Source of the DNA: Syntrophus aciditrophicus SB
Lineage (GTDB): Bacteria; Desulfobacterota; Syntrophia; Syntrophales; Syntrophaceae
Direction of reading: 5' to 3'
Assembly (NCBI RefSeq): GCF_000013405.1
Contig: NC_007759.1
Location: 558,001 to 622,000 of the forward strand
Length of the DNA: 64,000 nucleotides
Positions 1 to 8,243 of the stretch are shown here, one piece after another. The position numbers and the translations under genes were made by a program. Each line of letters begins with the position of its first letter. The first letter of the stretch is position 1. The notes beneath the pieces are model-generated. The model did no database searches and was not told where the DNA came from. It saw nothing but the letters and a program-made list of their open reading frames with translations.

Positions 1-129
1 GCGACCGCGATTTCCGTAACCGCCGAGCGGGACAGGACGCAGAACATCAACCGGCTGAAGCTCCTGGTGGAGGTGACCCCGGCCTCCGGGGAGCCCGTGG
101 AATTTTCGGCCTTCGTAACCGTGGTGTGA
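1..129 (+). CDS. Phage gp46-like baseplate protein, C-terminal fragment
   Basis: An open frame runs in from the left edge and ends at a TGA at 127-129, giving 42 C-terminal residues (ends EFSAFVTVV). It lies 10 bp before the baseplate J gene. In Mu-like phages the gene directly before gp47 is gp46, and the short beta-rich end with an ERD...INRLKLLVEV stretch fits that family. The identification rests mainly on gene order because only the tail of the protein is visible. The start is outside the window. Confidence 0.5.
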   Translation, partial: ATAISVTAERDRTQNINRLKLLVEVTPASGEPVEFSAFVTVV

Positions 130-139
130 GGACTTTTAA

Positions 140-1132
140 ATGAATTTTCAACGCGATTTCAATGATCTTTTGAACGCCCTGCTTACGGACTGGCGAAACC
201 AGTTCCCTGATGCCGACCTCTCCCAGGGGAGCCTGATTTACATGAAGTCCGCCTGCCTCGCCTCCGCCCTGTGGGGCCTTTACAAGTATCAGGAATGGAT
301 CTCGAAACAGATTTTTCCCGATACGGCGGAAACGAAATACCTGGAGCATCACGCCTGGGTGCGGGGTCTCTCCCGGCGTTCCGGAGAAACGGACGAGGAG
401 CTGCTGGCGCGACTGCTGGAATACATCCGCCGGCCTCCGGCGGGCGGAAATAAATATGACTACCAGAAATGGGCGCTGGAAATCGACAACGTGGCGAATG
501 CCTGGTGCATCCCTCTGAGTCAGGGACCGGGTACGGTGGACGTGATCATTGCCGCCGACGAAACAGTCACGGGTTCGGAAATCCCCAGCTCCCATGCCCT
601 GACGGGGACAACCACGGCAATTACGGAAAACAAACTGGTGGACGGCGCCGCTGATTTTATGGCCACCGGCGACGGCGGACCGGTCCGGATCGGCGACATC
701 GCCGTCAATGACGACACCGGCGGCCAGGCAGTAATTACAGCAGTGGACAACGCCACCCAGTTGACTCTGGATACGGACATTTTCAGCTCAATCGGCCAGT
801 CCTACACCCTGAAGTCCCTGACGGCGCAGGTTGGAGAATACATCGACGACGTGCGGCCCGTGACGGTTTCCATCGTCCGTATCCTGCCGCCGGCGGTAAC
901 CCTCCAGGATGTCACAATGACCGTCACCGGAACCGTGAACAAAGAGGCTATCGCATCCGCAATCACATCCCTTTTGCGCAGCCTGGTTCCCGGGCAGACC
1001 CTGTATCTCAGCCGGCTGATCGCCATCGCCATTCAGGAGGGAGCGACCAATGCGTCGATATCCGCGCCGGCTGCCGACATGTCCCCCGGCCCGTACGAAA
1101 TGCTCAGGCCGGGAACGATAACCGTATCATAA
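140..1132 (+). CDS. Baseplate J / gp47 family phage tail protein
   Basis: This 330-aa protein matches the baseplate J (Mu gp47) family, which forms the wedge-like part of contractile tail baseplates. Evidence is the N-terminal helical region with DLSQGSLIYM, a middle RRPPAGGNKYDYQKWAL segment typical of the family, a Thr/Gly-rich insertion near residues 140-230, and the C-terminal PGPYEMLRPGTITVS block. The ATG at 140 follows GAGGAC. It is 12 bp from the next tail gene and clearly in one late operon with it. Length is close to the Mu type. It belongs to a prophage or tail-like particle whose head genes would lie to the left of the window. Confidence 0.9.
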   Translation: MNFQRDFNDLLNALLTDWRNQFPDADLSQGSLIYMKSACLASALWGLYKYQEWISKQIFPDTAETKYLEHHAWVRGLSRRSGETDEELLARLLEYIRRPPAGGNKYDYQKWALEIDNVANAWCIPLSQGPGTVDVIIAADETVTGSEIPSSHALTGTTTAITENKLVDGAADFMATGDGGPVRIGDIAVNDDTGGQAVITAVDNATQLTLDTDIFSSIGQSYTLKSLTAQVGEYIDDVRPVTVSIVRILPPAVTLQDVTMTVTGTVNKEAIASAITSLLRSLVPGQTLYLSRLIAIAIQEGATNASISAPAADMSPGPYEMLRPGTITVS

Positions 1133-1144
1133 TGAGGCTGAACA

Positions 1145-1693
1145 ATGACCCATGAAGAGGTCCTGAATCTCCTGTTCCCCGTTCGATTGACGGGGGTGCA
1201 TGCGAAGGACACGGCCAGGGAAGGCGCGGCCCTGGATGACGTGCAGATCTCGGCGGAGCGGCTCCTGACAGAAATGTTCCCCGATGTGGCCCATAGCCTG
1301 TTATCGGACTGGGAGCGGATCTGTGCCCTGATCCCCGATGAAGACGCTCCCCTGCAAGCCCGCCGCAACGCCGTTCTGAAAAAACTGAGGGAGATCGGCG
1401 GATTGTCGCGCTCTTATTTCATCGACCTGGCTTCTTCCTACGGCTGGATCATCGCCATCGATGAACTGCTGCCTTTCATGGCGGGCTGGGGTCGCTGCGG
1501 CGATCCGCTCTATGAGGAGCAGGTCCGCTGGATCTGGCGGGTCAATGTCTCGGGCCAGGCTGCCTATTCGTTCCGGGCAGGATCATCCGCCGCCGGAGAA
1601 CGTCTTTCCTGGTGGACACCCAACATAGAGCTGGAAACCCTTCTGGAGGAGCTGAAACCAGCCCATACGGTCGTGATCTTCAACTATGCATAG
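1145..1693 (+). CDS. DUF2313 (YmfQ/gp48-like) phage tail protein
   Basis: This 182-aa protein has the organisation of the DUF2313/YmfQ family (Mu gp48 position), a baseplate component lying between the J protein and the tail fibre. Diagnostic blocks are SAERLLTEMFPDVA, LLSDWERICALIPDEDAPLQARR and the C-terminal LEELKPAHTVVIFNY. It follows baseplate J by 12 bp and precedes the tail fibre by 67 bp, the standard Mu-like order 47-48-49. No anomalies are seen in length or motifs. Confidence 0.88.
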   Translation: MTHEEVLNLLFPVRLTGVHAKDTAREGAALDDVQISAERLLTEMFPDVAHSLLSDWERICALIPDEDAPLQARRNAVLKKLREIGGLSRSYFIDLASSYGWIIAIDELLPFMAGWGRCGDPLYEEQVRWIWRVNVSGQAAYSFRAGSSAAGERLSWWTPNIELETLLEELKPAHTVVIFNYA

Positions 1694-1760
1694 AGTGACG
1701 GAAACGCAAAACCCGGTGCTGCAGTTATTATTGAACACTATTGAACAATAAGGAGGAATT

Positions 1761-2915
1761 ATGGCCAAAACAAATTTTGTGGACGGCAATCCCGCCGAGC
1801 AAATCGAAGGGACGATCGTCACCGCGGCGTTCCTCAACGCCCTGAACAACCACCGTCACCGGGGCCTGGCCGAGGACGGCGACGGCGCAATCGACTATGC
1901 CGCCGACACCGGATCGGCAGATGCATACGCGATAGCCCTGTCTCCGGCCCTGGCAGCCCATGTGACTGGAATGCCGATATCGTTTAAGGCGGCCAATGCC
2001 AACACGGGAGCGGCAACCCTCAATGTCGACGGGCTGGGCGCGGTTGCCGTTAAGAAAAAGGGCGGCGTGACACTCGTCGCCGGTGACATACCGGTCGATG
2101 GAATAGCAGTGGTTGCCTATGATGGCACCTGTTATCAACTGCTCAATCCGGCCTCAAGCTCATTGAAACAGATCCAATCCATCGCCGCATCGGTAGGCTC
2201 CAACGCCCTGTCGCTGACCTACAACGGCGGCACTTTGGATTTCAGGAACGCCACATTGGCCGTCGGCGCTCCCGTGACAGGCGTGGATGTATCCACAATT
2301 TCCCTTACTGTTCCTTCCGGGGCCACTTTGGGAACGGTTAACGCGATCCAGGCCATGCTTGCCCTGGTAGTCCTTTACAATGGAGGCAGTCCTGCTCTCG
2401 GTGTCGTCAATATGGGTGGCAGTGTAAATCTCGATGAAACCACCTTATTGTCCACTACGGCAATCAGCGACGCCGCTGATTCCGCTGCTGTTGTTTATTC
2501 AACCAACGCGATCACCAACAGTCCTTTTAGAGTAGTTGGCTTCATTAACATCACGGAAGCGACGGCAGGAGCTTGGGCCACGGCTCCTACACTGGTCCAG
2601 GGACATGGCGGTCAGGCAATGGCAGCAATGCAGTCGCTTGGATATGGCCAGACCTGGCAGAATGTAACTGCAAGCAGGTCGGTGAATACGACCTATTACA
2701 ACACGACTTCACGCCCGATTATGCTGTCCGTCACATCGAGTGGAGGCTCTCCAACTTTGACGATGGAGTTATATATCAACGGAGAGTTGATGCAGCGACC
2801 ATCGGTATCTGGCACTGGCGTAACAACTCAAATGTTCGTATCAGCAATTATTCCATCGGGAGCAAGTTATAAAGTTGCGGCCGGGGGGGTGGCATATTGG
2901 CTTGAATTAAGATGA
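1761..2915 (+). CDS. Phage tail fibre / receptor-binding protein
   Basis: This 384-aa protein begins with a short conserved segment (NFVDGNPAEQIEGTIVTAAF, then LNNHRHRGLAEDG) typical of tail-fibre N-termini that dock on the baseplate. It continues with low-complexity Gly/Ala/Thr/Val beta-repeat sequence. It is preceded by a strong AAGGAGG ribosome site at 1750. Its place after gp47 and gp48 fits the fibre gene. The C-terminal half shows no family I recognise, as expected for a host-range domain. The call rests on position, N-terminal motif and composition. Confidence 0.72.
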   Translation: MAKTNFVDGNPAEQIEGTIVTAAFLNALNNHRHRGLAEDGDGAIDYAADTGSADAYAIALSPALAAHVTGMPISFKAANANTGAATLNVDGLGAVAVKKKGGVTLVAGDIPVDGIAVVAYDGTCYQLLNPASSSLKQIQSIAASVGSNALSLTYNGGTLDFRNATLAVGAPVTGVDVSTISLTVPSGATLGTVNAIQAMLALVVLYNGGSPALGVVNMGGSVNLDETTLLSTTAISDAADSAAVVYSTNAITNSPFRVVGFINITEATAGAWATAPTLVQGHGGQAMAAMQSLGYGQTWQNVTASRSVNTTYYNTTSRPIMLSVTSSGGSPTLTMELYINGELMQRPSVSGTGVTTQMFVSAIIPSGASYKVAAGGVAYWLELR

Positions 2916-2929
2916 GAGGAGGAGAATAC

Positions 2930-3415
2930 ATGCCATATTATAAAGATAAAAATAATAATATTCACTTTCTGGATAATGAAAAATTTGAACAACTATTGCC
3001 GTCAGGGTGCTTAAAAATCACAGATATTGAAGCAAACGCAATCCAGAACCCGCCGTTGACCCTTGATCAGGCCAAAGCGAACAAACTCACTGATCTGGCA
3101 AATTATCGCTATGAAAAAGAGTGCGGAGGGACGACGGTCTCTGGTATGGAAATCAAGACCGACCGGGAAAGTCAGGCCAAAATCAGCGGCGCTGTGGCTC
3201 TTGCCATCCAAATCCCAACCATGACCTTCAATTGGAAGTCCAAGAAAGGATTCGTGGCTCTGGATAAAACTCAGATCACGGCCATCGGTCAAGCCGTCGG
3301 CGTGTTTGTTCAAGCTTGTTATACCAACGAGATGGCTCATGCGAAAGCCATTGAAGCCTTGACGACCGTGGCGGCTATCGAGGCATACGACATCACGACC
3401 GGCTGGCCGGGATAG
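2930..3415 (+). CDS. DUF4376-type phage tail accessory protein
   Basis: This 161-aa protein has the DUF4376-like pattern near LDQAKANKLTDLANYRYEKE and the spaced TAIGQAVGVFVQACYTNEM block, found in proteins encoded directly after tail fibres. An upstream ATG at 2912 overlaps the fibre stop (ATGA), but GGAGGAG at 2918-2924 is spaced for the ATG at 2930, so I use that start. Its likely role is fibre assembly or attachment, which is inference. The gene is more AT-rich at its start than the fibre gene. Its last 23 bp overlap the convergent acyltransferase gene. Confidence 0.7.
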   Translation: MPYYKDKNNNIHFLDNEKFEQLLPSGCLKITDIEANAIQNPPLTLDQAKANKLTDLANYRYEKECGGTTVSGMEIKTDRESQAKISGAVALAIQIPTMTFNWKSKKGFVALDKTQITAIGQAVGVFVQACYTNEMAHAKAIEALTTVAAIEAYDITTGWPG

Positions 3416-4382
3416 CTCGATTGAGTAAATACAGAATATTAGCTTTTAACGATTTTCTGGAAGTCCTGTGCCGTAAGATGGACACATTTTCTTCAATATA
3501 AATGTGCCATATAATGGCGATTACCCACGATCCGATAAGGATTCCAAGAGAGCAGAGGAAAGTCCCATTAATGGCTATGCCTGTATGTCGTAAAAACTCG
3601 ATAAAAATAGTGTGAAGCAGATAGCATGAATAAGATGCGTCACCCATTAACATAATTGCTCGTGGTTTCAAATCGGCGCAGGAATTCGATGCGAGGATTG
3701 CCGCCATAAAAAGAGACGGGACCGCAAAAACAGGATTGACAGCATAAAGTGTGGCTGCAACGTATGCTGAAAGGGAAACTGGAAACGTCCAAAAAGGCAA
3801 GCGAAGCGTGGTGTATTTTGATTTTATCCATTCGGAAATATACCAGATAGCTATGCCGAAAACGAAATACTTTACGTAGCCGTGTGTATAATAATAGAGA
3901 ATTGCCTTATTGCCGGTAATGTATGGCAGGCCGCCCATTAAGGCAAGTATAATCGCCCCAGCTATAATCGGAGCCTTGGATTGATTGATTATAATTGACA
4001 GTGTAAAGACCGCGTAAAAATACATCTCCAGATTGAGTGTCCATCCAACGCCGAGCACAGGGAAAAGGCCTGCTATTGAGGCGTGAGGAATAAAAAATGC
4101 GCTTAATAGTGTGTGTTCAAGTGGCCAGTATGTCCACATCGTAAAGATGGTGAGCAATGCTGCCATTGATACCCAATAGTTCGGGACGATACGCCAGATT
4201 CGATCACGTGCGAAATCTAATGCGCTACGGTCGCTGATCTTGCACATAAGATAACCAGAGAGCACAAAAAAAAGTGCTACACCATGAAACTCGGTATGTA
4301 CGCCAGCAATGACAGCATTAGTGTGATAAACGACAACTCCGGATGCCGCAAAAGCTCTTAATATTTGAAGATTTCCAATCAT
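3393..4382 (-). CDS. Acyltransferase 3 family membrane protein (OafA-like)
   Basis: This 329-aa polytopic inner-membrane protein has about ten hydrophobic segments. It starts with the acyltransferase-3 signature LQILRAFAASGVVVYH (R and H are the conserved pair) and continues with GVALFFVLSGYLM, GVGWTLNLEMYFY and a late SYSCYLLHTIF. Family members transfer acetyl or other acyl groups to O-antigen or other surface glycans. It is convergent with the tail module, overlapping it by 23 bp, and is AT-richer than the core genes. Sitting at the end of a phage tail region, it fits a lysogenic-conversion gene that alters the phage receptor. That role is inferred. Confidence 0.85.
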   Translation of the reverse strand: MIGNLQILRAFAASGVVVYHTNAVIAGVHTEFHGVALFFVLSGYLMCKISDRSALDFARDRIWRIVPNYWVSMAALLTIFTMWTYWPLEHTLLSAFFIPHASIAGLFPVLGVGWTLNLEMYFYAVFTLSIIINQSKAPIIAGAIILALMGGLPYITGNKAILYYYTHGYVKYFVFGIAIWYISEWIKSKYTTLRLPFWTFPVSLSAYVAATLYAVNPVFAVPSLFMAAILASNSCADLKPRAIMLMGDASYSCYLLHTIFIEFLRHTGIAINGTFLCSLGILIGSWVIAIIWHIYIEENVSILRHRTSRKSLKANILYLLNRAIPASRS

Positions 4383-4763
4383 AAAGACTATCCTCAGAGA
4401 ACAATTAAAACAGATAGAATGGTGTAAGGACGATCCGGGAGTTTGCCAGAAGAATCTTCAAAAGTCAATTGAAGCCCTTGGAATTATTTCCCCAAAGCGT
4501 AGACAATTGTAGACAAATTAAAAGGATTTACACTTGTAACCCTATGATAGGTGACGTGCGATTCGAACGGCTTTATTAAAACCATGTAAACATCATAAAT
4601 AGCCGGTAGAGCTAATAAAAAAAACGAGTGAACGAGGAGCTGCTGAATATGAATTTCACACCTAAAAAAAGTTGATAAAAAATGCTTTAAAAATGTGCCC
4701 AAAAAAGGCCAATTACACCTAATTTAAAATGAGTATAATTGGCTCAAAAAATCAAAAAATCGT

Positions 4764-4805
4764 GTCGCAAACTAAAAGTAAAACAGTCGCAAAATAAAAG
4801 TAAAA
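4764..4805. repeat. Direct repeat pair, 22-bp period
   Basis: Two copies of GTCGCAAA(C/A)TAAAAGTAAAA, at 4764-4783 and 4786-4805, match at 19 of 20 positions and start 22 bp apart, about two helical turns. That phasing suits a protein-binding site, for example for an integrase, excisionase or phage repressor. Function is not shown by the sequence alone. Confidence 0.6.
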
Positions 4806-4947
4806 TGACAAAATTTCTACAAGCCACGATCTCACCCTGAGACGATAACCGGCATATTTATCCTCCTTAAGAGGATTGTTCCAATGAAGGGTTTATTAGT
4901 TTTCAGCAGTTATGCAGGACTAAGGAAAAGGGCGAAAAAATTCAGAA

Positions 4948-4980
4948 GTGGTAAAATAGCGGTAAAAATATGGTGTAAAA
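4948..4980. repeat. Triplet GGTAAAA repeats, putative integrase arm sites near tRNA-Phe
   Basis: Three units begin at 4948, 4959 and 4970 (GTGGTAAAA, GCGGTAAAA, ATGGTGTAAAA), spaced 11 bp. Read on the minus strand they give TTTTAC(A)CC units just beyond the tRNA-Phe terminator. This is the same order and spacing as the TTTACCC repeats beyond tRNA-Ala at 30869-30891. They are candidate arm-type sites of a tyrosine integrase related to the one at 61743-63008. Confidence 0.45.
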
Positions 4981-4985
4981 GAAAA

Positions 4986-5015
4986 AAGGACTTAACCAAA
5001 TCTGGCTAAGTCCTT
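4986..5015 (-). terminator. Rho-independent terminator of tRNA-Phe
   Basis: AAGGACTTA (4986-4994) pairs perfectly with TAAGTCCTT (5007-5015). On the minus strand the hairpin is followed by a run of T residues. It lies 8 bp beyond the CCA end of tRNA-Phe. Confidence 0.8.
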
Positions 5016-5023
5016 GATTTAAA

Positions 5024-5099
5024 TGGTGGGTCAGGGCGGAATTGAACCGCCGACACTCGGATTTTCAGTCCGATGCTCTACCGACTGAGCTACCGACCC
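5024..5099 (-). tRNA. tRNA-Phe (GAA)
   Basis: This is a 76-nt cloverleaf on the minus strand. Acceptor stem GGGTCGG pairs with CTGACCC (one G-T). The D-loop is AGCTCAGTCGGTAGAGC. The anticodon stem-loop CGGACTGAAAATCCG places GAA at the anticodon. The T-arm carries GGTTCAATTCC and CCA is encoded. A terminator follows at once. The 3' end faces the phage-like island on the left, so it may be that island's attachment site. Confidence 0.96.
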
Positions 5100-5171
5100 A
5101 ACCTGATGTTTTAATACCTTTCAAAGATGGCTGTCTGATTATAGGATGTGCGCTTGTTTGTCAAGGTTTTT

Positions 5172-5645
5172 TTACTCACCTTCAGTTTCAGTGCCAAGCG
5201 ATCCTTCCTGCCTGTAAATCACGATGGTCCCGGCAATTTTGTCGTGCCAGCCCTGTTTTTTGCCGTCAAAGATGATCCAGAGAAATCCCAGATAAAAAAT
5301 CAGCGCCGAGAAGATGTAACCCACCCAGCGGAGGAAGGCAATGCCCGGAGTTATCTTTTCACCGGAGGTTTGGACAACTCTCAGCCCGAAGAGCATCTTG
5401 CCCGGCGTTTGTCCCGTGGTTCCATGAAAATAGGTAAAGTAAAGCATTCCAAGGAGATGGGTCATTGCATAATAGATGATCATGAAACGCCCCATGATAT
5501 CTCCCGGCTCTACCGCGTCAAATCCGGCGCGCAGGGCGGAAAGACCGACGAGCAGAAAAATCAGGCAGATGAAGAACAAAATCAATTTGTCGACAAGAAA
5601 GGCGAGGGCTCTTATCCAGAATCCTCCATATCGATAAGGCGTCAT
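5172..5645 (-). CDS. RDD family membrane protein
   Basis: This 157-aa protein is an RDD-family membrane protein. It starts with RYGGFWIRALAFLVDKLIL, the family's Arg and Asp positions in the first membrane helix, and has further hydrophobic spans near residues 55-75 and 115-135. The conserved GQTPGKMLFGLRVV loop is present. Function of the family is poorly defined, though some members transport ions. It ends the leftward group prmA-rsmE-RDD, 3 bp after rsmE, and is probably co-transcribed. Confidence 0.85.
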   Translation of the reverse strand: MTPYRYGGFWIRALAFLVDKLILFFICLIFLLVGLSALRAGFDAVEPGDIMGRFMIIYYAMTHLLGMLYFTYFHGTTGQTPGKMLFGLRVVQTSGEKITPGIAFLRWVGYIFSALIFYLGFLWIIFDGKKQGWHDKIAGTIVIYRQEGSLGTETEGE

Positions 5646-5648
5646 TCG

Positions 5649-6434
5649 TTATTCCTCGAGAATTACGGCTTTTTGTGCGTTTTCGAGACCGATTCCGAAC
5701 AGGCCGACTTCATATTGAATAATGGCCAGAATGGCGACCGCAGCGGTTTCCAGCTTGAGGATCTGCTTTCCCAGACTGACGGAAACAAACCCCGCGGCCG
5801 TTGCCGCTTCGACTTCTTCGGAAGTCAGGCCCCCTTCGGGACCCACAAGAATTGAAAAAATACAGGTGCCGGAAAATTTTTTCAAAAGATCCTTCAAGCC
5901 CTGCCGGGATTCCTCTTCCCAGAAGATCATCTTTAATGAATCCGCGTCCGCTGCCTTCAGTATGCCTGCAAAAGACTGAATTTCCGGTATGTTCGGCACA
6001 TCGGAACGGCGGCACTGCCTTGCCGCCTCGCCCGCGATTTTGCGCCATCGCTCCGTTTTAAGGCGCGCTTTTTCAGGAGGCAGTCTGGGAATCGAGCGCT
6101 CTGAAGAAAAAGGAAGAATTTCATCGACGCCCAGTTCCGTCGCCTTCTGAACGATGAAATCCATTTTCTGCCCCTTGGGGAGCGCCTGAATAAGGGTGAT
6201 TCGGGCCGGTCGTTCCGGTGCGGACTTCCGGTCGATGATTTCCGCAAGAGCCCGCTCTGCTGAAATGTCGACAATAACGGCCGTGTACTCCTGCCCCCGC
6301 CCGTCAAATAGGGAAAGCCTGCTGCCCGGCTTCATCCGCTGGACGGACCGGACATAGTGCAGGTGCTCTTCGCTCAGGAAACAGCGATCGCCCACGGTCA
6401 AGACGCAGGGATAATAGAGTCGGGGAATTGTCAA
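5649..6434 (-). CDS. rsmE: 16S rRNA (uracil-1498-N3)-methyltransferase RsmE
   Basis: RsmE methylates U1498 of 16S rRNA using S-adenosylmethionine and is a SPOUT/trefoil-knot enzyme. The protein has an N-terminal PUA-like region (PRLYYP...HLHYVRSVQRMKPG), the central QALPKGQKMDFIVQKATELGV block, and the knot signature ILVGPEGGLTSEEVE with a late GKQILKLETAAVAILAII. The frame also contains an ATG at 6473, but the conserved N-terminus starts at a TTG (6434) that overlaps the prmA stop as TTGA. That overlap suggests translational coupling, so I use it. The pair prmA-rsmE is common. Confidence 0.92.
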   Translation of the reverse strand: MTIPRLYYPCVLTVGDRCFLSEEHLHYVRSVQRMKPGSRLSLFDGRGQEYTAVIVDISAERALAEIIDRKSAPERPARITLIQALPKGQKMDFIVQKATELGVDEILPFSSERSIPRLPPEKARLKTERWRKIAGEAARQCRRSDVPNIPEIQSFAGILKAADADSLKMIFWEEESRQGLKDLLKKFSGTCIFSILVGPEGGLTSEEVEAATAAGFVSVSLGKQILKLETAAVAILAIIQYEVGLFGIGLENAQKAVILEE

Positions 6435-7390
6435 GGCTGAGCCGTCTCTTTTTTCATGACGTAACAGACCCACTCCTTGTCCGTGATGGTGGAGTGGAGA
6501 ATCAGAGGATCATGAAAAAAATGAGCTTCCATATCTCTCCGATTCTGATCAATGATGCCGGAGAGGATCAGATAACCTCCGGGGCGGAGCAGTGAAATCA
6601 GTTTTTTCCTGAGCTTGATCAGCAGATTGGCTGTGAGGTTGGCAACAATCAGATTGTAGGTTCCCTTGAGGGTTGAAATCTCCTCCTGCCTGACGGAAAC
6701 CCGGTCTTCCACGTGATTGATGGCTATGTTTTCCTTCGCGATCTCTGTAGCCTTCGGGTCGATATCGACACACAGGACGCGTTCCGCGCCCAGTTTCGCG
6801 CTGGCAATCCCCAGGATGCCCGTTCCCGTGCCCACATCGAGAACGTTGAGCGGCTCCGGGGAACGCCTGGTGAGAATCAAATCCTCCAGGACTTCAAGGC
6901 ACATCCGGGTGGAGGCATGTTGACCCGTTCCGAACGCCATCCCGGGATCGATTTCGATGACGATATCGCTTCCCAGGGGAGTGTACCGTTCCCATGTCGG
7001 TTTGATCACAATGTTCCGGCTGACCCGGAGCGGTTTGAAATATTTCTTCCACTGTTCGCCCCAGTCCGGGTCTGTGATGACTTCCGTTTTCATTTCCGGG
7101 GCGCTGAATTCGGGAAAAATCTCTGAAAGACTTTGAAGATATGTCCTGAGGGCGGCCAGGCGGCTCTCCAGGCGGACATCGCAGGGCAGGTAGGCGTTTA
7201 CTGATTCATTCAGGGGGGATTCCGGGAAATCCCCCTCGACTTGAGGTCCCAGATTTTCCTGGAAAACGCCTTCAGCGCCCATTTCCGTTACAAAGTTGGA
7301 AAGCGCGTCCACCAGTTCGGGTGGCGAGGTCAGCACGATTTTCAACCATTTCCCCTTGTTCCCCGTATCTTTACCGGCGCGGCTCGGCAT
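6431..7390 (-). CDS. prmA: Ribosomal protein L11 methyltransferase PrmA
   Basis: PrmA trimethylates ribosomal protein L11 using SAM. The protein has an N-terminal substrate-binding region (WLKIVLTSPPELVDALSNF), PDWGEQWKKYFKPLRV, DPGMAFGTGQHASTRMCL, the SAM-binding LDVGTGTGILGIASAKLGA and the NPPY-replacing YNLIVANLTANLL motif typical of the family. A start at 7432 is possible, but AGGAGG six bases before the ATG at 7390 and the usual family length (about 300 aa) favour 7390. It heads the leftward operon and is divergent from the tetrapyrrole cluster. Confidence 0.93.
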   Translation of the reverse strand: MPSRAGKDTGNKGKWLKIVLTSPPELVDALSNFVTEMGAEGVFQENLGPQVEGDFPESPLNESVNAYLPCDVRLESRLAALRTYLQSLSEIFPEFSAPEMKTEVITDPDWGEQWKKYFKPLRVSRNIVIKPTWERYTPLGSDIVIEIDPGMAFGTGQHASTRMCLEVLEDLILTRRSPEPLNVLDVGTGTGILGIASAKLGAERVLCVDIDPKATEIAKENIAINHVEDRVSVRQEEISTLKGTYNLIVANLTANLLIKLRKKLISLLRPGGYLILSGIIDQNRRDMEAHFFHDPLILHSTITDKEWVCYVMKKETAQP

Positions 7391-7592
7391 GTTCGGCCTC
7401 CTGCTGACTGAAAAATTTCGTTGCTGGTTCAACCTGCTGTTCCCATTGACACTTCCACAGATTGCCGAGGAAGCGATTGATTCGTCTTATAACGCCTTTC
7501 CATCGATATTTCAAGCAGCTTGAATTTTCCCGGTCATCATGATAGCGTCGTTCCTCTGTTTTCAGATCCTATTATCAGGGATTTTCTTTTCG

Positions 7593-8243
7593 ATGAAATA
7601 TTACCCCGTTTTTTTTGATTTGAGGGAAAAAGTCTGTCTCGTTGTCGGCGGCGGGGCGGTTTCGGAACGCAAGGTCCAACGGCTTCTGGAGTGTGGCGCC
7701 TCTGTCCGTGTCGTAAGCAAGTCTCTTTCGGCTGGACTGCAGTGCCTGCTGGATCAGAAACAGATCCAGTGCCCGGCTGTTCGGTATTCCCCGAACTGCC
7801 TGGACGGGGTCTTTCTGGTGGTCTGCGCCACGGATGACAAGGCGATGAACGAGCAGGTGATGCGGGACTGCCGGAGTCGGGGGATTCCCGTCAATGTGGT
7901 GGATGACCCGGAGCTTTGTGATTTTATCCTGCCCTCGATTGTCGAACAGGGGGACCTGACCATTGCCGTTTCCACGGGTGGAAAAAGCCCGGCTCTGGCG
8001 AAATGTCTGCGTGAGGAACTGGAGTGCAGGTATGGACCGGAATACCGGGAAATGGTGGATATTATGGGAGAACTGCGGAAGCGGATTGTGGCGAGAGGCC
8101 GGCCAACTGAAGAAAACAGGACCCTTTTCGAGGCCGTGGTTTATTCGGACATTCTGGAACTTCTCCGCAGGGGGGACTTGGAAGGCGTCAGAGTCAGAGT
8201 TCGGGAGCTTACCGGGGAAGACCTGGAAATAAAGGCAACATGA
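7593..8243 (+). CDS. Precorrin-2 dehydrogenase / sirohydrochlorin ferrochelatase
   Basis: A 216-aa protein of the CysG N-terminal/Met8p family. It oxidises precorrin-2 to sirohydrochlorin with NAD+ and may insert iron to form siroheme. Evidence is MKYYPVFFDLREKVCLVVGGGAVSERKV (Rossmann GGGxVxxRK), VFLVVCATDD, and IPVNVVDDPELCDFILPSI, the classic family block, followed by TIAVSTGGKSPALAK. The ATG at 7593 is chosen over one at 7539 because the family begins there. It overlaps the next gene by ATGA. In this pathway siroheme is the precursor of heme via the Ahb enzymes encoded downstream. Confidence 0.9.
   Translation: MKYYPVFFDLREKVCLVVGGGAVSERKVQRLLECGASVRVVSKSLSAGLQCLLDQKQIQCPAVRYSPNCLDGVFLVVCATDDKAMNEQVMRDCRSRGIPVNVVDDPELCDFILPSIVEQGDLTIAVSTGGKSPALAKCLREELECRYGPEYREMVDIMGELRKRIVARGRPTEENRTLFEAVVYSDILELLRRGDLEGVRVRVRELTGEDLEIKAT

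Larger units (their letters stand above)
4383..5023. other. AT-rich non-coding end of the left island
   Basis: About 640 bp without a convincing gene. It is A/T-rich and holds a pair of 20-bp near-identical direct repeats (4764-4805), a triplet of GGTAAAA-type repeats (4948-4980) and the tRNA-Phe terminator (4986-5015). One frame on the minus strand stays open for 72 codons (4484-4702) but shows no ribosome site or family resemblance. The layout resembles an integrative-element end next to a tRNA. Confidence 0.55.

Noticed and set aside
4484-4702. 72-codon minus-strand frame near the left island end
   Set aside because: AT-rich, no ribosome site, no recognisable family.
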